Positions 8,680-17,215 are shown, numbered from the stretch's first letter. The stretch is 64,000 bases of DNA from Flavobacterium faecale (GCF_003076455.1 NZ_CP020918.1:558001-622000), one strand, 5' to 3'. Notes: generated by a model not told the origin, from the sequence alone. A program made the numbers and translations.

Positions 8680-8722
8680 GGAGCTAATTCCCGCCACTGA
8701 CACTTCGGGGCAATCAGAGCTA
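8680..8722. repeat. Short copy of the GGAGCTA...TCCCGC interspersed element
   Basis: Starts GGAGCTAATTCCCGC and ends ATCAGAGCTA. These ends are shared with the larger elements at 20578, 43284 and 56588, but the central hairpin is almost absent. It lies directly after the trmN6 stop codon. Confidence 0.5.
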
Positions 8723-8726
8723 AGAT

Positions 8727-9434
8727 CTACATCTTCAAATAAAATTCTTTGGTCAATCCAATATAATCACTTGTATAATCATGCCTGCTATTTTCTATTA
8801 TCAGTTCAGAAACCAGTGGTTCTAAAGCCGCATCACGACCGAATGCCAACAAACTTCTTTTAATCTCTGACTGTGGCGTTCCTTTTACACGAGTGATTTT
8901 AAATGGAAATAATTCAAAATCTTTAGCCAAAGCCACAAATTTCGTTTCTTCCTTAAACGGAATTATAACCGCAAAAACACCATTTTCAGATAAAAATAAA
9001 TCCGCTGCCTCAACCAATTCATCAAAAGGCATTGCGTCTTGAAAACGTGCCAAATCTCTCTGATTATCATTAGTTTTATAATCTTCGCTATAGAAAGGTG
9101 GATTAGAAACTATTAAATCATACTCATCTTCGGGCTCGTCTACAAACTCATCCAAACCTGCATGATAACAAAACAATCGATCAGCCCAGGATGAACTCTC
9201 AAAATTACCAACCGTTTGCTCGTACGCATCATCATCAATTTCTAAAGCATCAATTTGCTCTGCAGTTGTACGTTGTGCAAGCATCAAGGCAATTAACCCT
9301 GTTCCTGCGCCAATATCTAAAACACTAAAAGGGTGATGATCAATAGGTGCCCAAGCCCCCAAAAGAACACCATCGGTGCCGACTTTCATAGCTGTTTTGT
9401 CCTGCTCGATAGAAAATTGCTTGAATTGAAACAC
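8727..9434 (-). CDS. trmN6: tRNA1(Val) (adenine(37)-N6)-methyltransferase
   Basis: 235 residues. Rossmann methyltransferase with the SAM motif DIGAGTGLIAL at 40-50 and the N6-adenine catalytic motif NPPF at 111-114. The N-terminal FKQFSIEQDKTAMKVGTDGVLLG block is typical of the TrmN6/YfiC family, which methylates A37 of tRNA-Val. The length fits the family. The conserved motif begins at residue 3, supporting the start at 9434. An interspersed palindrome lies 5 bp past the stop. Family assignment is strong; substrate identity is by homology only. Confidence 0.9.
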   Translation of the reverse strand: MFQFKQFSIEQDKTAMKVGTDGVLLGAWAPIDHHPFSVLDIGAGTGLIALMLAQRTTAEQIDALEIDDDAYEQTVGNFESSSWADRLFCYHAGLDEFVDEPEDEYDLIVSNPPFYSEDYKTNDNQRDLARFQDAMPFDELVEAADLFLSENGVFAVIIPFKEETKFVALAKDFELFPFKITRVKGTPQSEIKRSLLAFGRDAALEPLVSELIIENSRHDYTSDYIGLTKEFYLKM

Positions 9435-9616
9435 AGAGAATTAGGATTTAGGATTATTTGATTTAGGATTAAAGCGATTTCAGATCATTATATGTTGCAG
9501 CTTTTAACACTACAAATAACTTCTAAAGTCTAACTTTTAACCTCCAATTTCTATTTGGTCCAATTACACAATCTGCATAAACTGAACATTAAAAACCGTA
9601 AAATGAATGCTATATT

Positions 9617-10141
9617 TTAAATGTACATTTCCACCAAACCTTCTGGAAGGTTCATGATGACTTTTTTGTTTTCGCGATCCACTTTAACCAAGAAATGGTC
9701 AATCATTGGAACTAATATTTCCACATTACCATTCAATACTTCAAATAGTGGTTGAGCAGATGTATCATTGATAGATTGTATCACACCAAAAATACCTAAT
9801 CGTTGATCTTCGATTTCGAAACCAACAACTTCGTGAAAATAAAATTTGTTACCACTAAGTTTTGGCAACATATTTAATGGAAGAAAAAGCTCATTACCCA
9901 TAATGGCATCGGCATCTTCTTCGTTTTTAACTTCTTCAAAACGAATACGCAAAAAATCGTTTTTATGAATAGAGCTATTCTCAATAAAAAAAGGAATCAA
10001 GTGTTTGTTGCATTCAACAAACACTGATTCCAAGTTTTCGTATAACTCTGGTTCGTCCGTGTCTAAATAGGCAAGAACTTCCCCTTTGAAACTAAATTTT
10101 TTAGCGATTTTACCTAAGTAGAAACAATCTTCTTTACGCAT
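9617..10141 (-). CDS. rimM: Ribosome maturation factor RimM
   Basis: 174 residues from the ATG at 10141. RimM helps assemble the 30S head and is usually encoded beside S16, as here. The N-terminal barrel starts DCFYLGKIAKKFSFKGEVLAYLDTDEPELY, and the C-terminal PRC barrel carries GNKFYFHEVVGFEI and an ILVPMIDHFLVKVD strand. The frame stays open to 10372, but that extension is a Lys/Leu-rich shadow of rpsP, so the start at 10141 is chosen. It lies 13 bp after the rpsP stop codon, and the two genes form one operon from the promoter at 10759-10790. Confidence 0.93.
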   Translation of the reverse strand: MRKEDCFYLGKIAKKFSFKGEVLAYLDTDEPELYENLESVFVECNKHLIPFFIENSSIHKNDFLRIRFEEVKNEEDADAIMGNELFLPLNMLPKLSGNKFYFHEVVGFEIEDQRLGIFGVIQSINDTSAQPLFEVLNGNVEILVPMIDHFLVKVDRENKKVIMNLPEGLVEMYI

Positions 10142-10154
10142 AATCGCAGTATAA

Positions 10155-10709
10155 TTAAGCTTGAGTTTCTTCGTTAGATTCTTCAGCAGCTGGAGCTTCT
10201 TCAGCTTCAACTTCTGCAACTTCTTCTGCAGGTGTAGCAGCAGCAATAGCATCAGCTTCTGCCTGAGCAGCTGTAGCGATGCGTTTTGCGTTAACATCTT
10301 GTTCTGCTTTGAAAGCTTTTGCTTTAACATCAGCTTGCGCTTTTGATAAACCATCTTTCTTAGCATCAACAACTCCTGTTTTAGCTTCTAACCATGCAGC
10401 AAATTTAGCATCTGCTTGTTCTTCTGTCAAGGCACCTTTACGAACTCCTCCATCAAGGTGGTGTTTCAATAAAGCTCCTTTGTAAGAAAGAATTGCTTTT
10501 GCAGTATCAGTTGGCTGAGCACCATTGTGCAACCATTTTACTGCACTATCAATGTTCAAGTCGATAGTTGCTGGGTTTGTATTTGGATTGTAAGTACCGA
10601 TTTTCTCTAAGTATTTACCATCTCTTTTTGAGCGTGCATCTGCAGCTACAACCCAGTAAAAAGGTTTTCCTTTTTTACCGTGTCTTTGTAATCTAATTTT
10701 TACTGACAT
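10155..10709 (-). CDS. rpsP: 30S ribosomal protein S16
   Basis: 184 residues. The first 80 or so are a normal S16 (MSVKIRLQRHGKKGKPFYWVVAADAR, then LEKIGTYNPNTNP). The remainder is an Ala/Glu/Lys-rich tail found in Bacteroidota S16 proteins and roughly doubles the usual bacterial length. It binds 16S rRNA in the 30S body. It is the first gene of the rpsP-rimM operon, with a TTG-N21-TATCTTTG promoter upstream. The tail ends in a very acidic run and produces long spurious frames on the other strand. Confidence 0.96.
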   Translation of the reverse strand: MSVKIRLQRHGKKGKPFYWVVAADARSKRDGKYLEKIGTYNPNTNPATIDLNIDSAVKWLHNGAQPTDTAKAILSYKGALLKHHLDGGVRKGALTEEQADAKFAAWLEAKTGVVDAKKDGLSKAQADVKAKAFKAEQDVNAKRIATAAQAEADAIAAATPAEEVAEVEAEEAPAAEESNEETQA

Positions 10710-10758
10710 AATCGTGTGATTAAATTTTGAGGTACTCGACCTCTATTAATTAAGGGCG

Positions 10759-10790
10759 CAAAGATATACTTTTTATTTTAGAAATCCCAA
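10759..10790 (-). promoter_or_regulatory. Promoter of rpsP-rimM
   Basis: Minus strand: TTG (10790-10788), 21-bp spacer, TATCTTTG (10766-10759). It fits the Bacteroidota consensus; predicted leader about 44 nt. Confidence 0.7.
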
Positions 10791-10894
10791 TTGAATGCAA
10801 CTATAAATAAACGACTATAAAACGCACTTTTTTCGTTTATTATTCTGATTTACACCTATAATGTTTTACTTTTGCTTGTCTAAAAAAACAGTTC

Positions 10895-11353
10895 ATGAAA
10901 AAAATCTTTCTTTTAATCGTTATTTCCCTGGCATTCATCTCTTGCGAAGAAAATGTACAGTTTAACAATCCTTCCTTTCAAGGACTGAAAGACAACGTTT
11001 TTTGGAGATCAATTACAACAACCGCCACTGTAAACGCAAGTAGCGAACTAACTATTACGGCTTATACAACAAAAGAAAAAATTATCCTACAAACACCTAA
11101 TACAGCACTTACTACTTATTTTTTGGGGGAAGACGATTTCAATACTGCTTCTTACCAAATTGACGAAGAGCCAAATACAACCCTATACACTACCGGAACA
11201 GATATAGGAAACGGACAAATTACTATTACCGAATATGATGTTTTGAACAAAACTATATCAGGTACCTTTCGATTTAACACTGTAAATACTCTTACAGAGG
11301 CGACGGTGAATTTTCAGCAAGGCGTTTTTTACAAAGTTCCCGTAACACCGTAA
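10895..11353 (+). CDS. DUF6252-like lipoprotein
   Basis: 152 residues with a lipoprotein signal: hydrophobic 4-15 and a lipobox ending in Cys17 followed by EEN, which fits the acidic sorting signal of surface lipoproteins in Bacteroidota. The mature part is a small beta-rich domain with a NVFWRSITTTATV strand and a TISGTFRFNTV strand late in the protein, as in DUF6252 proteins. No catalytic residues are visible. A possible -7 element TACTTTTG lies at 10867-10874. It is flanked by the divergent rpsP operon and the RRM gene. Function unknown. Confidence 0.75.
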   Translation: MKKIFLLIVISLAFISCEENVQFNNPSFQGLKDNVFWRSITTTATVNASSELTITAYTTKEKIILQTPNTALTTYFLGEDDFNTASYQIDEEPNTTLYTTGTDIGNGQITITEYDVLNKTISGTFRFNTVNTLTEATVNFQQGVFYKVPVTP

Positions 11354-11461
11354 AGCTCCCTAATGATTTACTCTTGATGGACTTACCAAGAAGTATCGCT
11401 CAACAATTAAAAATTATTTATTAAATAACCTTATTTATAGTAGATTAGAAAATATTTAAAC

Positions 11462-11469
11462 TACATTTG
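11462..11469 (+). promoter_or_regulatory. -7 element of the RRM protein gene
   Basis: TACATTTG matches TAnnTTTG and lies 25 bp before the start codon. No clear -33 TTG. Confidence 0.45.
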
Positions 11470-11493
11470 CTCTATTATTATAAATAAGCACAT

Positions 11494-11847
11494 ATGAATA
11501 TTTTTGTTGGAAGCCTTCCATTCAGTATTGAGGAAGCAGATTTAAGAGAGTCTTTCGAGGCTTACGGAGCAGTTGATTCAGTTAAAATTATCACAGATAA
11601 ATTTACAGGAAGAAGCAAAGGATTTGGTTTTGTTGAAATGCCAAGTGACGATGACGCTCAAAAAGCAATTGACGAATTGAACGGAGCAACTGTTCAAGGA
11701 CGTACAATCGTAGTTAACAAATCTGAGCCAAAACCAGAAGGCGAAAGAAGAAGTTTCAACAACAACCGTAGCGGTGGTGGTGGAAGCTATGGTGGTGGTG
11801 GAAACCGAGGTGGAAATGACCGTGGTGGAAACAGAGGAGGATATTAA
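11494..11847 (+). CDS. RRM-domain RNA-binding protein
   Basis: 117 residues. One RNA recognition motif: RNP2 is NIFVGSLP (2-9) and RNP1 is KGFGFVEM (42-49), with the aromatic residues that stack on RNA bases intact. The tail (about 85-117) is Gly/Arg/Asn-rich and flexible. Small RRM proteins of this type in bacteria are abundant cytoplasmic proteins, sometimes cold-induced, thought to act as RNA chaperones. A bidirectional terminator follows at 11870-11903. RNA targets cannot be told from sequence. Confidence 0.9.
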   Translation: MNIFVGSLPFSIEEADLRESFEAYGAVDSVKIITDKFTGRSKGFGFVEMPSDDDAQKAIDELNGATVQGRTIVVNKSEPKPEGERRSFNNNRSGGGGSYGGGGNRGGNDRGGNRGGY

Positions 11848-11869
11848 TATTTTTTTCTACAATATATAA

Positions 11870-11903
11870 AAAGGGTGTCAATTTATTTTGACACCCTTTT
11901 TTA
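11870..11903. terminator. Bidirectional terminator
   Basis: AAAAGGGTGTCAA / TTGACACCCTTTT hairpin with T-runs on both strands. It lies between the convergent RRM gene and the SCO gene and probably ends both transcripts. Confidence 0.85.
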
Positions 11904-11963
11904 TTTGCTGTAAAGTCTCCTGTACCTTAGATAGAAAAATAAAAACTATTTACTACTACCCGC

Positions 11964-12590
11964 TTATTCTTCCTCTAGCACTTTGATATCCTCTGCCAAG
12001 GCTTGCATACTATTTGGATCAAGACTATTATAAATACCTCTAATCATTCTGTTTTTATCAATTAGCACAAAATTCTCTGTGTGTAAAAAAATGGAGCTGT
12101 CATTGTTTTCACCCAAATCCTCTTCGACAAAATAAAACTTTCGACCTAAATTATAAATCTCATCTTTGTCCCCAGTAAGTAGTTTCCATTTATTATATTG
12201 TATGCTGTTCTTTTTGGCATAAGCCGCCATTACAGTAACACTATCCTTATCTGGTGTTACCGAATGTGACACCAACTGTATCTGATTATCATTCTTAAAC
12301 TCCTCCTGAATTTTGGACATGCTTTTGGTCATCTTTGGACAGATCCCAGGACAACTGGTAAAGAAAAAATCTACCACTGTTATTTTTCCTTCTAGATTTT
12401 TCTCTGAAAATACTTTCCCTTCTTGGTCTACCAAATTAAAAGGACGGATTTTATGAAACGTTTCCGCTTCTGGAGTTTCCCAAAAGGGTACAAAATCGGA
12501 TGTGTTGTAATAAGGTAATTTTCTAGTTTTTTCTTGACAAGAAATTACCACAACTCCCAGCAATGCGATGATATAATATTTTAATTTCAT
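11964..12590 (-). CDS. SCO family protein (distal cassette copy)
   Basis: 208 residues from the ATG at 12590, which overlaps the upstream stop as ATGA; an earlier in-frame ATG at 12632 lies in the preceding gene and before the signal peptide. Lipobox Cys18. Thioredoxin-like fold with copper/redox ligands Cys80 and Cys84 in CPGIC and a downstream histidine in LHTENF (His170), the Sco1/SenC arrangement. SCO proteins deliver copper to cytochrome oxidase CuA or act in periplasmic thiol redox. No cytochrome oxidase gene is nearby. It is the last gene of an EF-hand/YHYH/MORN/SCO cassette present twice; the paralogue is at 14586. Confidence 0.88.
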   Translation of the reverse strand: MKLKYYIIALLGVVVISCQEKTRKLPYYNTSDFVPFWETPEAETFHKIRPFNLVDQEGKVFSEKNLEGKITVVDFFFTSCPGICPKMTKSMSKIQEEFKNDNQIQLVSHSVTPDKDSVTVMAAYAKKNSIQYNKWKLLTGDKDEIYNLGRKFYFVEEDLGENNDSSIFLHTENFVLIDKNRMIRGIYNSLDPNSMQALAEDIKVLEEE

Positions 12591-13228
12591 TTGGACTTTT
12601 CTTTGAGTTTTTGATCTTTGAGCGTATAACACAAATTGGATTTTTGCAAACCATATCGACGTCCTTCCTTAGCTTCGTAGCTGATGTAAGGTTTTCCGTT
12701 TTCGCGCCAAGCATTTTGCATACCTTCTTCCCTATCATTTTTGAAAGTCAAGAACGAATATTTCCCTCCGCTTTCATACCATTGTTTTTGCAATCCTTCT
12801 CTACTATCGTCTATGTATATAAAATCGAATTTTGGATTTCCGTTTTCCCAGAATCCAAATGATCTACCATATGACCTTCCTAGTTTATAAGAACGGGATT
12901 CTTTTAGTTTTCCATCAAGAAAATAAGACAAACTCAAACCATGTTGTTGTCCGTTCAAAAAACTAAAAACACATTTGACTTGGTTTGCAGCATACATCTC
13001 TTTGATATAACCAGAATAGACCCTCTTATTTAAATAATAAATTCCGTTTCCTAAAGTTAAATTAGGGTCAGTAACCAAAATAGTATCTTTTGGGATTCCT
13101 TTCGTAGCAACAACTAAAGACGAAGGTATTACGCCTTCGTCTTTAGTTTTCTTATTGCAACTCGTGGTATAAATCGCAATAATCAATAAAAAATAAAACT
13201 TAAAAAGTAAATGTGCCTTTTGTACCAT
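12587..13228 (-). CDS. MORN-type repeat lipoprotein (distal cassette copy)
   Basis: 213 residues. Signal segment with lipobox Cys at about 24 (TTSCNKK). From about 95 to 200 come repeated units of the form GxxxGxxxxWxENGxxxxxxxYxD..GLQKxWYESG, the MORN/YwqK-like 'antitoxin repeat' pattern. The gene overlaps the YHYH gene by 29 bp and the SCO gene by 4 bp, so the set is tightly coupled. These repeats are usually binding surfaces and no enzyme function is expected. The name 'toxin-antitoxin YwqK' used in databases is not supported by context here. Confidence 0.78.
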   Translation of the reverse strand: MVQKAHLLFKFYFLLIIAIYTTSCNKKTKDEGVIPSSLVVATKGIPKDTILVTDPNLTLGNGIYYLNKRVYSGYIKEMYAANQVKCVFSFLNGQQHGLSLSYFLDGKLKESRSYKLGRSYGRSFGFWENGNPKFDFIYIDDSREGLQKQWYESGGKYSFLTFKNDREEGMQNAWRENGKPYISYEAKEGRRYGLQKSNLCYTLKDQKLKEKSK

Positions 13229-13988
13229 GATAACTTCCCGCTTTTAATATGTAAAATCCAGAGCTCATATAATTCACATTCGAACAATGGTAATGATAAA
13301 TTCCATTAGGGTATTCTGTCGTCGCACCAACGTGCCCGCCATTTGTATCCAAAGTAGAAGGATAGGTTCCGTCTTTGTCTTTTCTACCATAAATAGGGAA
13401 CCCATCTCTTAGCCAACCAACTAATTTTGCATCATCATCGGATGTAAAGTCACCATTAAAATGGTAATGATACAATCCTCCAGGACCACTATGCGCACCT
13501 GCTCTATCAAAAGTTGTTAAAGTTCCTGCGTCAACCTGTACATTTCCACCTTCGCGATCGTTATATATTGCAACTCCATTCAATGCCATACCAATTGGCC
13601 CGAGAGAGGTCGCTTCTTTTGAGCTAGCTTCGACTGGGTTTACTGGAATAGTCATCGAAAATACTTGTGCTACAAGACTACCAGGAGTCAATGTTTGCCC
13701 AGTTGTTTGTGCTTCATATAAAGCATTTCCAACGCCCCAATACGGTGTAACGTGATCTGGAGTTCCGTTGGACTTCATGGTTACTGTAGTTCCTGTACTA
13801 GACAAAGTTACTGCTGACTTGTAATTAGAACTAAAAACGGTAGGTACCGTAGTTGACCCTGTTGTGGTTGTTGTGGTTGACGTATTTGTTGCGGCGCTAG
13901 AAGAGTCATCGCTACTACTACAAGAGTAAGTAGTTATTGCTAAAGCTACAATGCTTATACTTGTAATTATTACATTTGATTTTTTCAT
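13200..13988 (-). CDS. YHYH-domain lipoprotein (distal cassette copy)
   Basis: 262 residues. Lipobox Cys at about 23 (TYSCSSS) followed by a low-complexity Ser/Thr linker to about 50. The domain carries two YHYH motifs, at about residue 170 (GLYHYHFNG) and about 230 (GIYHYHCSN), plus GAHSGPGG and RDGFPIYGR blocks that define the YHYH family. The histidine pairs suggest metal binding; the enzymatic role is not established. It lies 26 bp after the EF-hand gene and overlaps the MORN-type gene. Paralogue at 15812. Confidence 0.85.
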   Translation of the reverse strand: MKKSNVIITSISIVALAITTYSCSSSDDSSSAATNTSTTTTTTGSTTVPTVFSSNYKSAVTLSSTGTTVTMKSNGTPDHVTPYWGVGNALYEAQTTGQTLTPGSLVAQVFSMTIPVNPVEASSKEATSLGPIGMALNGVAIYNDREGGNVQVDAGTLTTFDRAGAHSGPGGLYHYHFNGDFTSDDDAKLVGWLRDGFPIYGRKDKDGTYPSTLDTNGGHVGATTEYPNGIYHYHCSNVNYMSSGFYILKAGSYHGTKGTFTF

Positions 13989-14013
13989 TGTTTGAGGTAT
14001 TTAAGTTAATTTA

Positions 14014-14298
14014 TTATTCTGTTGGTTTTTTGCGTTCTGGCTTTGGTGCTTTTTTCAACTCTTCGAGTGCTAAAAAGCCATCTTTATTAGTATCAATCTT
14101 AGCAAAATCATCCTTTATCGGTCCTTTTAATTCTGCTTTCGAAAGTTTCCCGTCCTTATTAGCGTCCATTTCTTTTATCAATTGCTCTGCCGTTGGCCTA
14201 GCTCTGCGCTCTGGTCTGTCATTGGGCTGTGCAAATAAATTTCCTGCCCCTAAAAACAATACAAAACCAACAACTATTTTCAATATTTCACTTCTCAT
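14014..14298 (-). CDS. EF-hand protein (distal cassette copy)
   Basis: 94 residues with a signal peptide (about 1-23, ending LFAQ), so exported. Two EF-hand loops: Asp45-Asn47-Asp49...Glu56 (DANKDGKLSKAE) and Asp69-Asn71-Asp73...Glu80 (DTNKDGFLALEE), each with a full set of calcium ligands. The C-terminus KKAPKPERKKPTE is identical to that of the paralogue at 16691. It is the first gene of the distal four-gene cassette. Calcium binding is expected; the partner is unknown. Confidence 0.88.
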   Translation of the reverse strand: MRSEILKIVVGFVLFLGAGNLFAQPNDRPERRARPTAEQLIKEMDANKDGKLSKAELKGPIKDDFAKIDTNKDGFLALEELKKAPKPERKKPTE

Positions 14299-14524
14299 TA
14301 TTTTGAAATTAAAATGTTTTATAAGTATAAATTTAACTAATTATATACTTGCAATTCAAGGTTTTCTGCGAATGACCGAAAGTTTACGGTGAATCAGCAT
14401 TAAAATAAGTTAAAAGGTATTCGTTCCTTTACTAAAGTGCGACTTTCGTCCCGAAGAATATTTTGCTTTTTGATAAAAGAACAGCATCCCACAAATAGAA
14501 ACCAACTTGGATGTTTTTGTAAAT

Positions 14525-14561
14525 GAAAAAAGAGGATTGAAAAATTACTTTTTAACCCTCT
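14525..14561 (-). terminator. Terminator between the two cassettes
   Basis: Minus strand: AGAGGGTT pairs with AATCCTCT (one G-T) around an A/T inner stem and is followed by TTTTTTC. It lies 25 bp past the stop of the proximal SCO gene. Confidence 0.55.
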
Positions 14562-14585
14562 CCTTAACCAACCAAAATTTATAGC

Positions 14586-15254
14586 CTATTTTTCTTTTTC
14601 GAGCAACTTTACATCTGCAATTAATTGTTGTACTGACGCAGCATTAAGCCCATTGTATATACCTCGAATGTGTTTACTCTTATCTACTAAAACAAAATTT
14701 TCGGTATGCAAAAAATCATTAATTGATTTCTTCACCCCTTGATCTTCTTCTACATAATAAAAATTTCGAGCTAAATTGTAAATTTCTTCTTTTTTCCCTG
14801 TTAACAAATGCCATTTGTTTGAAATCACCCCTTTCTCATTGGCATATGCTTTTAAAACTGGAACCGAATCTTTGTCTGGAGTTACAGAATGTGATAACAG
14901 TAGTACACTGTCATCGTTTTTGAAAGCCTCTTGAACAACAGCTAAATTCGCAGTCATCTTTGGACATATTCCAGGACAGGTTGAGAAGAAAAAATCGGTG
15001 ATATAAATTTTATTATCAAAAGTTTTATCTGTTACTGATTTGCCATCCTGATTGGTTAGATTAAAAGCAGGTATTTTATGAAACGTTTTTAACGAGTCAC
15101 TCTGCGGACTTAGCCAATGAGGTGTAAATGCAGGATCATTGTAATAAGGCAAACTCGCCACGCGACTTTCAACTTCATCATTTTTCCCTTTGCAACTCAC
15201 AAAAACAGCTGTAAGTATAAAAACAATTACCATTTTATTCCTTAACTTTTTCAT
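14586..15254 (-). CDS. SCO family protein (proximal cassette copy)
   Basis: 222 residues from the ATG at 15254; an ATG four codons earlier (15266) is also possible. Lipobox Cys21 (VFVSCKG). The CPGICPKM copper/redox motif and the LHTENFVLVDK histidine motif are both intact. The whole chain aligns with the SCO protein at 11964 (LPYYN..F.P.W, FHKIPAFNLTNQDGK, VLLLSHSVTPDKDSV), so the two are paralogues. It overlaps the upstream MORN-type gene. Probable role: periplasmic copper chaperone or thiol oxidoreductase; which one cannot be decided from sequence. Confidence 0.86.
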   Translation of the reverse strand: MKKLRNKMVIVFILTAVFVSCKGKNDEVESRVASLPYYNDPAFTPHWLSPQSDSLKTFHKIPAFNLTNQDGKSVTDKTFDNKIYITDFFFSTCPGICPKMTANLAVVQEAFKNDDSVLLLSHSVTPDKDSVPVLKAYANEKGVISNKWHLLTGKKEEIYNLARNFYYVEEDQGVKKSINDFLHTENFVLVDKSKHIRGIYNGLNAASVQQLIADVKLLEKEK

Positions 15255-15885
15255 TTTCCAATTCATAACACAAGTTTACTCTTTTTAAACCAAAAATTCG
15301 ACCATTTTTGGCTTCATAATTACTGTAAATTTTTCCGTTTTCGCGCCATGCTTTTTGCATGCCATTCTGTTGACCGTCTTTAATGGTAATCATCTTGAAT
15401 TTGCTACCTGAAATATAGTATTGCATCTGAACACCATCACCAACTCCCATTTTGAAATTGGATTTTGTACGGAGTTTACCATTATTCCACCAACTTTTAC
15501 TAACACCATCAATAGTCCCCTTTACATAATTGGATTCGAAACCAAGTAATCCATTTGGAAACCATTTTTTATAAGGACCATCTTCTATTCCATCTTTAAA
15601 AGTACCTATTTCGGATAACTTTCCATTTTCATAAAATTGTTGCGAAACACCTGTAAAAGGCTTGCTCTTATAAAAGACAAGCCCTTTTTCGGGTAGAAGT
15701 TGTAAATCTTCTTTGTTTACTTTTAAAATAGCAACGTTACTACCTAAAAGGTTTTCTCCGTTATGCTTACAAGAAAACAAACAAAAAGCAAGCACAACAA
15801 TTGCAAATTTACTATTGAATTGTTTTTGGAGTTCCTTGATAATCACCTGGGAATAAGATATAATATTTAGAAAGGTATAATTCAT
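15235..15885 (-). CDS. MORN-type repeat lipoprotein (proximal cassette copy)
   Basis: 216 residues. The hydrophobic signal starts late (about 27) and ends in a lipobox Cys at about 39 (FCLFSCKH), so a start some 15-20 codons downstream is plausible. Six or so MORN-like repeats follow (FYENGKLSEIGTFKDG, KWFPNGLLGFESNYVKG, SWWNNGKLRTKSNFKMG and so on). It overlaps the YHYH gene by 74 bp with the start used here and the SCO gene by about 20-30 bp. The final block AWRENGKIYSNYEAKNGR matches the other copy closely. Role unknown. Confidence 0.75.
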   Translation of the reverse strand: MNYTFLNIISYSQVIIKELQKQFNSKFAIVVLAFCLFSCKHNGENLLGSNVAILKVNKEDLQLLPEKGLVFYKSKPFTGVSQQFYENGKLSEIGTFKDGIEDGPYKKWFPNGLLGFESNYVKGTIDGVSKSWWNNGKLRTKSNFKMGVGDGVQMQYYISGSKFKMITIKDGQQNGMQKAWRENGKIYSNYEAKNGRIFGLKRVNLCYELENEKVKE

Positions 15886-16645
15886 TTTTGATATGATAAT
15901 GATAAACGGCAGTTGTAGAAAATTGAGTCGTACTTGTATGACCTCCAGACGAGTCTAGATCTGCTGGATAAGTTCCTGTTGAGCTGCATTTTCTACCATA
16001 CAAAAAGAAACCATCAGCTATGATTCCAATTAATTTAACATCATCATTTGACCATTTTTTTGGCTCTAAATGGTAGTGATAACTCTGTGGACCAGTATGC
16101 GCACCACAAACATCAAGTGAGCCAACAGCTCCACTTAAAGCAATTCCAGGGCCTTCTTCGTCGTTATAGATCATAGCACCACTAATCGCAATTCCAATTG
16201 CCCCCAATCCTGTAGCAGATGTACTAGAAGCTTTTGATGGTGATACTGGCACTGTTAGCGAATATGAACCTGTAAAATTATCAATATTTCCTGGCGCCAT
16301 GTTGGCATAAGTAGTTGTGCCACCATTTTCCTCGGGAGTTTCAAACAAAGCATGATTTGTAGCAGAAGCAGCAGTTGCAATTCCGTCTGTTGTTCTAGCG
16401 GTTGTATTTGACCAATAAGGTGACTTATGGTTTGGCAAACCTGTTGTTTTTAAGGTAACATTACTACCACTTTTGGTTACTGTAACATTGGAACTAAACT
16501 CTGCAAAAGCAGTACTTAAAGTTGCTGTTGATGTATCAGTCGACGTATCAGTAGAAGATGAATCACTAGAGCTTGAACAAGAATATATTGTTACTGCCAA
16601 AGCTAGCATACTGATTCCTGTTGTAATTATATTCAATTTTTTCAT
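15812..16645 (-). CDS. YHYH-domain lipoprotein (proximal cassette copy)
   Basis: 277 residues. Lipobox Cys at about 23 (IYSCSSS), a Ser/Thr/Asp linker, then the YHYH domain with SYHYHLEPK and VYHYHIKNE motifs, GAHTGPQ and ADGFFLYGRK blocks. It parallels the protein at 13200 throughout, with an extra insertion around residues 85-120. Predicted to sit on the cell surface or periplasmic face of the outer membrane and to bind metal through the histidine clusters. It lies 45 bp after the EF-hand gene. Confidence 0.84.
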   Translation of the reverse strand: MKKLNIITTGISMLALAVTIYSCSSSSDSSSTDTSTDTSTATLSTAFAEFSSNVTVTKSGSNVTLKTTGLPNHKSPYWSNTTARTTDGIATAASATNHALFETPEENGGTTTYANMAPGNIDNFTGSYSLTVPVSPSKASSTSATGLGAIGIAISGAMIYNDEEGPGIALSGAVGSLDVCGAHTGPQSYHYHLEPKKWSNDDVKLIGIIADGFFLYGRKCSSTGTYPADLDSSGGHTSTTQFSTTAVYHYHIKNELYLSKYYILFPGDYQGTPKTIQ

Positions 16646-16690
16646 TATTGTTAGATTAGTTAATTTAATTTGGTGACATGTATTGAAAAT

Positions 16691-16969
16691 CTATTCTGTC
16701 GGTTTTTTACGCTCAGGCTTAGGCGCTTTTTTCAATTCGTCCAAACTCAAGAAACCATCTTTATCCGTATCAATCTTTGTAAAATCATCTTTCAACGGGC
16801 CTTTAACTTCCGCTTTAGATAATTTACCATCTTTATCAGCATCTAACTTTTTTATAGCTTCTTCGGCTGTTGGTGGTTTTTGACCCTCTTGGCCGCCTTG
16901 TGGCTGTGCAAAAAGTGACACTGATCCAGAAAACATCATAACTGTTAGAATAATTTTTATACTTTTCAT
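16691..16969 (-). CDS. EF-hand protein (proximal cassette copy)
   Basis: 92 residues with a signal peptide (about 1-21, ending LFAQ). Two EF-hands: Asp43-Asp45-Asp47 (DADKDGKLSKAE) and Asp67-Asp69-Asp71 (DTDKDGFLSLDE), each ligand-complete. First gene of the proximal cassette. A CAAAGGTA, that is TACCTTTG on the minus strand, lies at 17005-17012, about 36 bp before the start, and is the likely promoter of the cassette run. The C-terminal 13 residues are identical to those of the paralogue at 14014. Confidence 0.88.
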   Translation of the reverse strand: MKSIKIILTVMMFSGSVSLFAQPQGGQEGQKPPTAEEAIKKLDADKDGKLSKAEVKGPLKDDFTKIDTDKDGFLSLDELKKAPKPERKKPTE

Positions 16970-17004
16970 AGTCTACTTATTTTTATATCAATTGTTTAGA
17001 GAAA

Positions 17005-17012
17005 CAAAGGTA
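17005..17012 (-). promoter_or_regulatory. -7 element upstream of the EF-hand/YHYH/MORN/SCO cassettes
   Basis: TACCTTTG on the minus strand, matching TAnnTTTG, about 36 bp before the EF-hand start codon. No clear -33 element. Confidence 0.4.
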
Positions 17013-17152
17013 TATCAATTTATTAAATGACTTTTAAACATTCAGTGAGCAGACAATAGTTATCAGTGTATAAGGTCAATCTTACCAATTATGCAATAGA
17101 AAATAAAATAAATAACTGAAATACTACCATTAGAAAATGACCTACTACAATT

Positions 17153-17187
17153 AAAGAGCCTAAGTTTAAAAAAACTTAGGCTCTTTA
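17153..17187 (-). terminator. Terminator of the CotH-like gene
   Basis: Perfect 15-bp stem (AAAGAGCCTAAGTTT) with an AAAA loop, 29 bp after the stop codon at 17216. It separates the CotH-like gene from the cassettes. Confidence 0.8.
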
Positions 17188-17215
17188 AATTCCTGCAGTA
17201 GTTAATCTTTTGTAC

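Noticed and set aside
9617-10372. Longer RimM start at 10372
   Set aside because: The extra 77 codons are Lys/Leu-rich and lie inside rpsP in another frame; the family start is at 10141.
12587-13228. Toxin-antitoxin pair for the MORN-type lipoproteins
   Set aside because: Repeat type is often labelled YwqK antitoxin, but the proteins are exported lipoproteins in a conserved four-gene cassette without a toxin.
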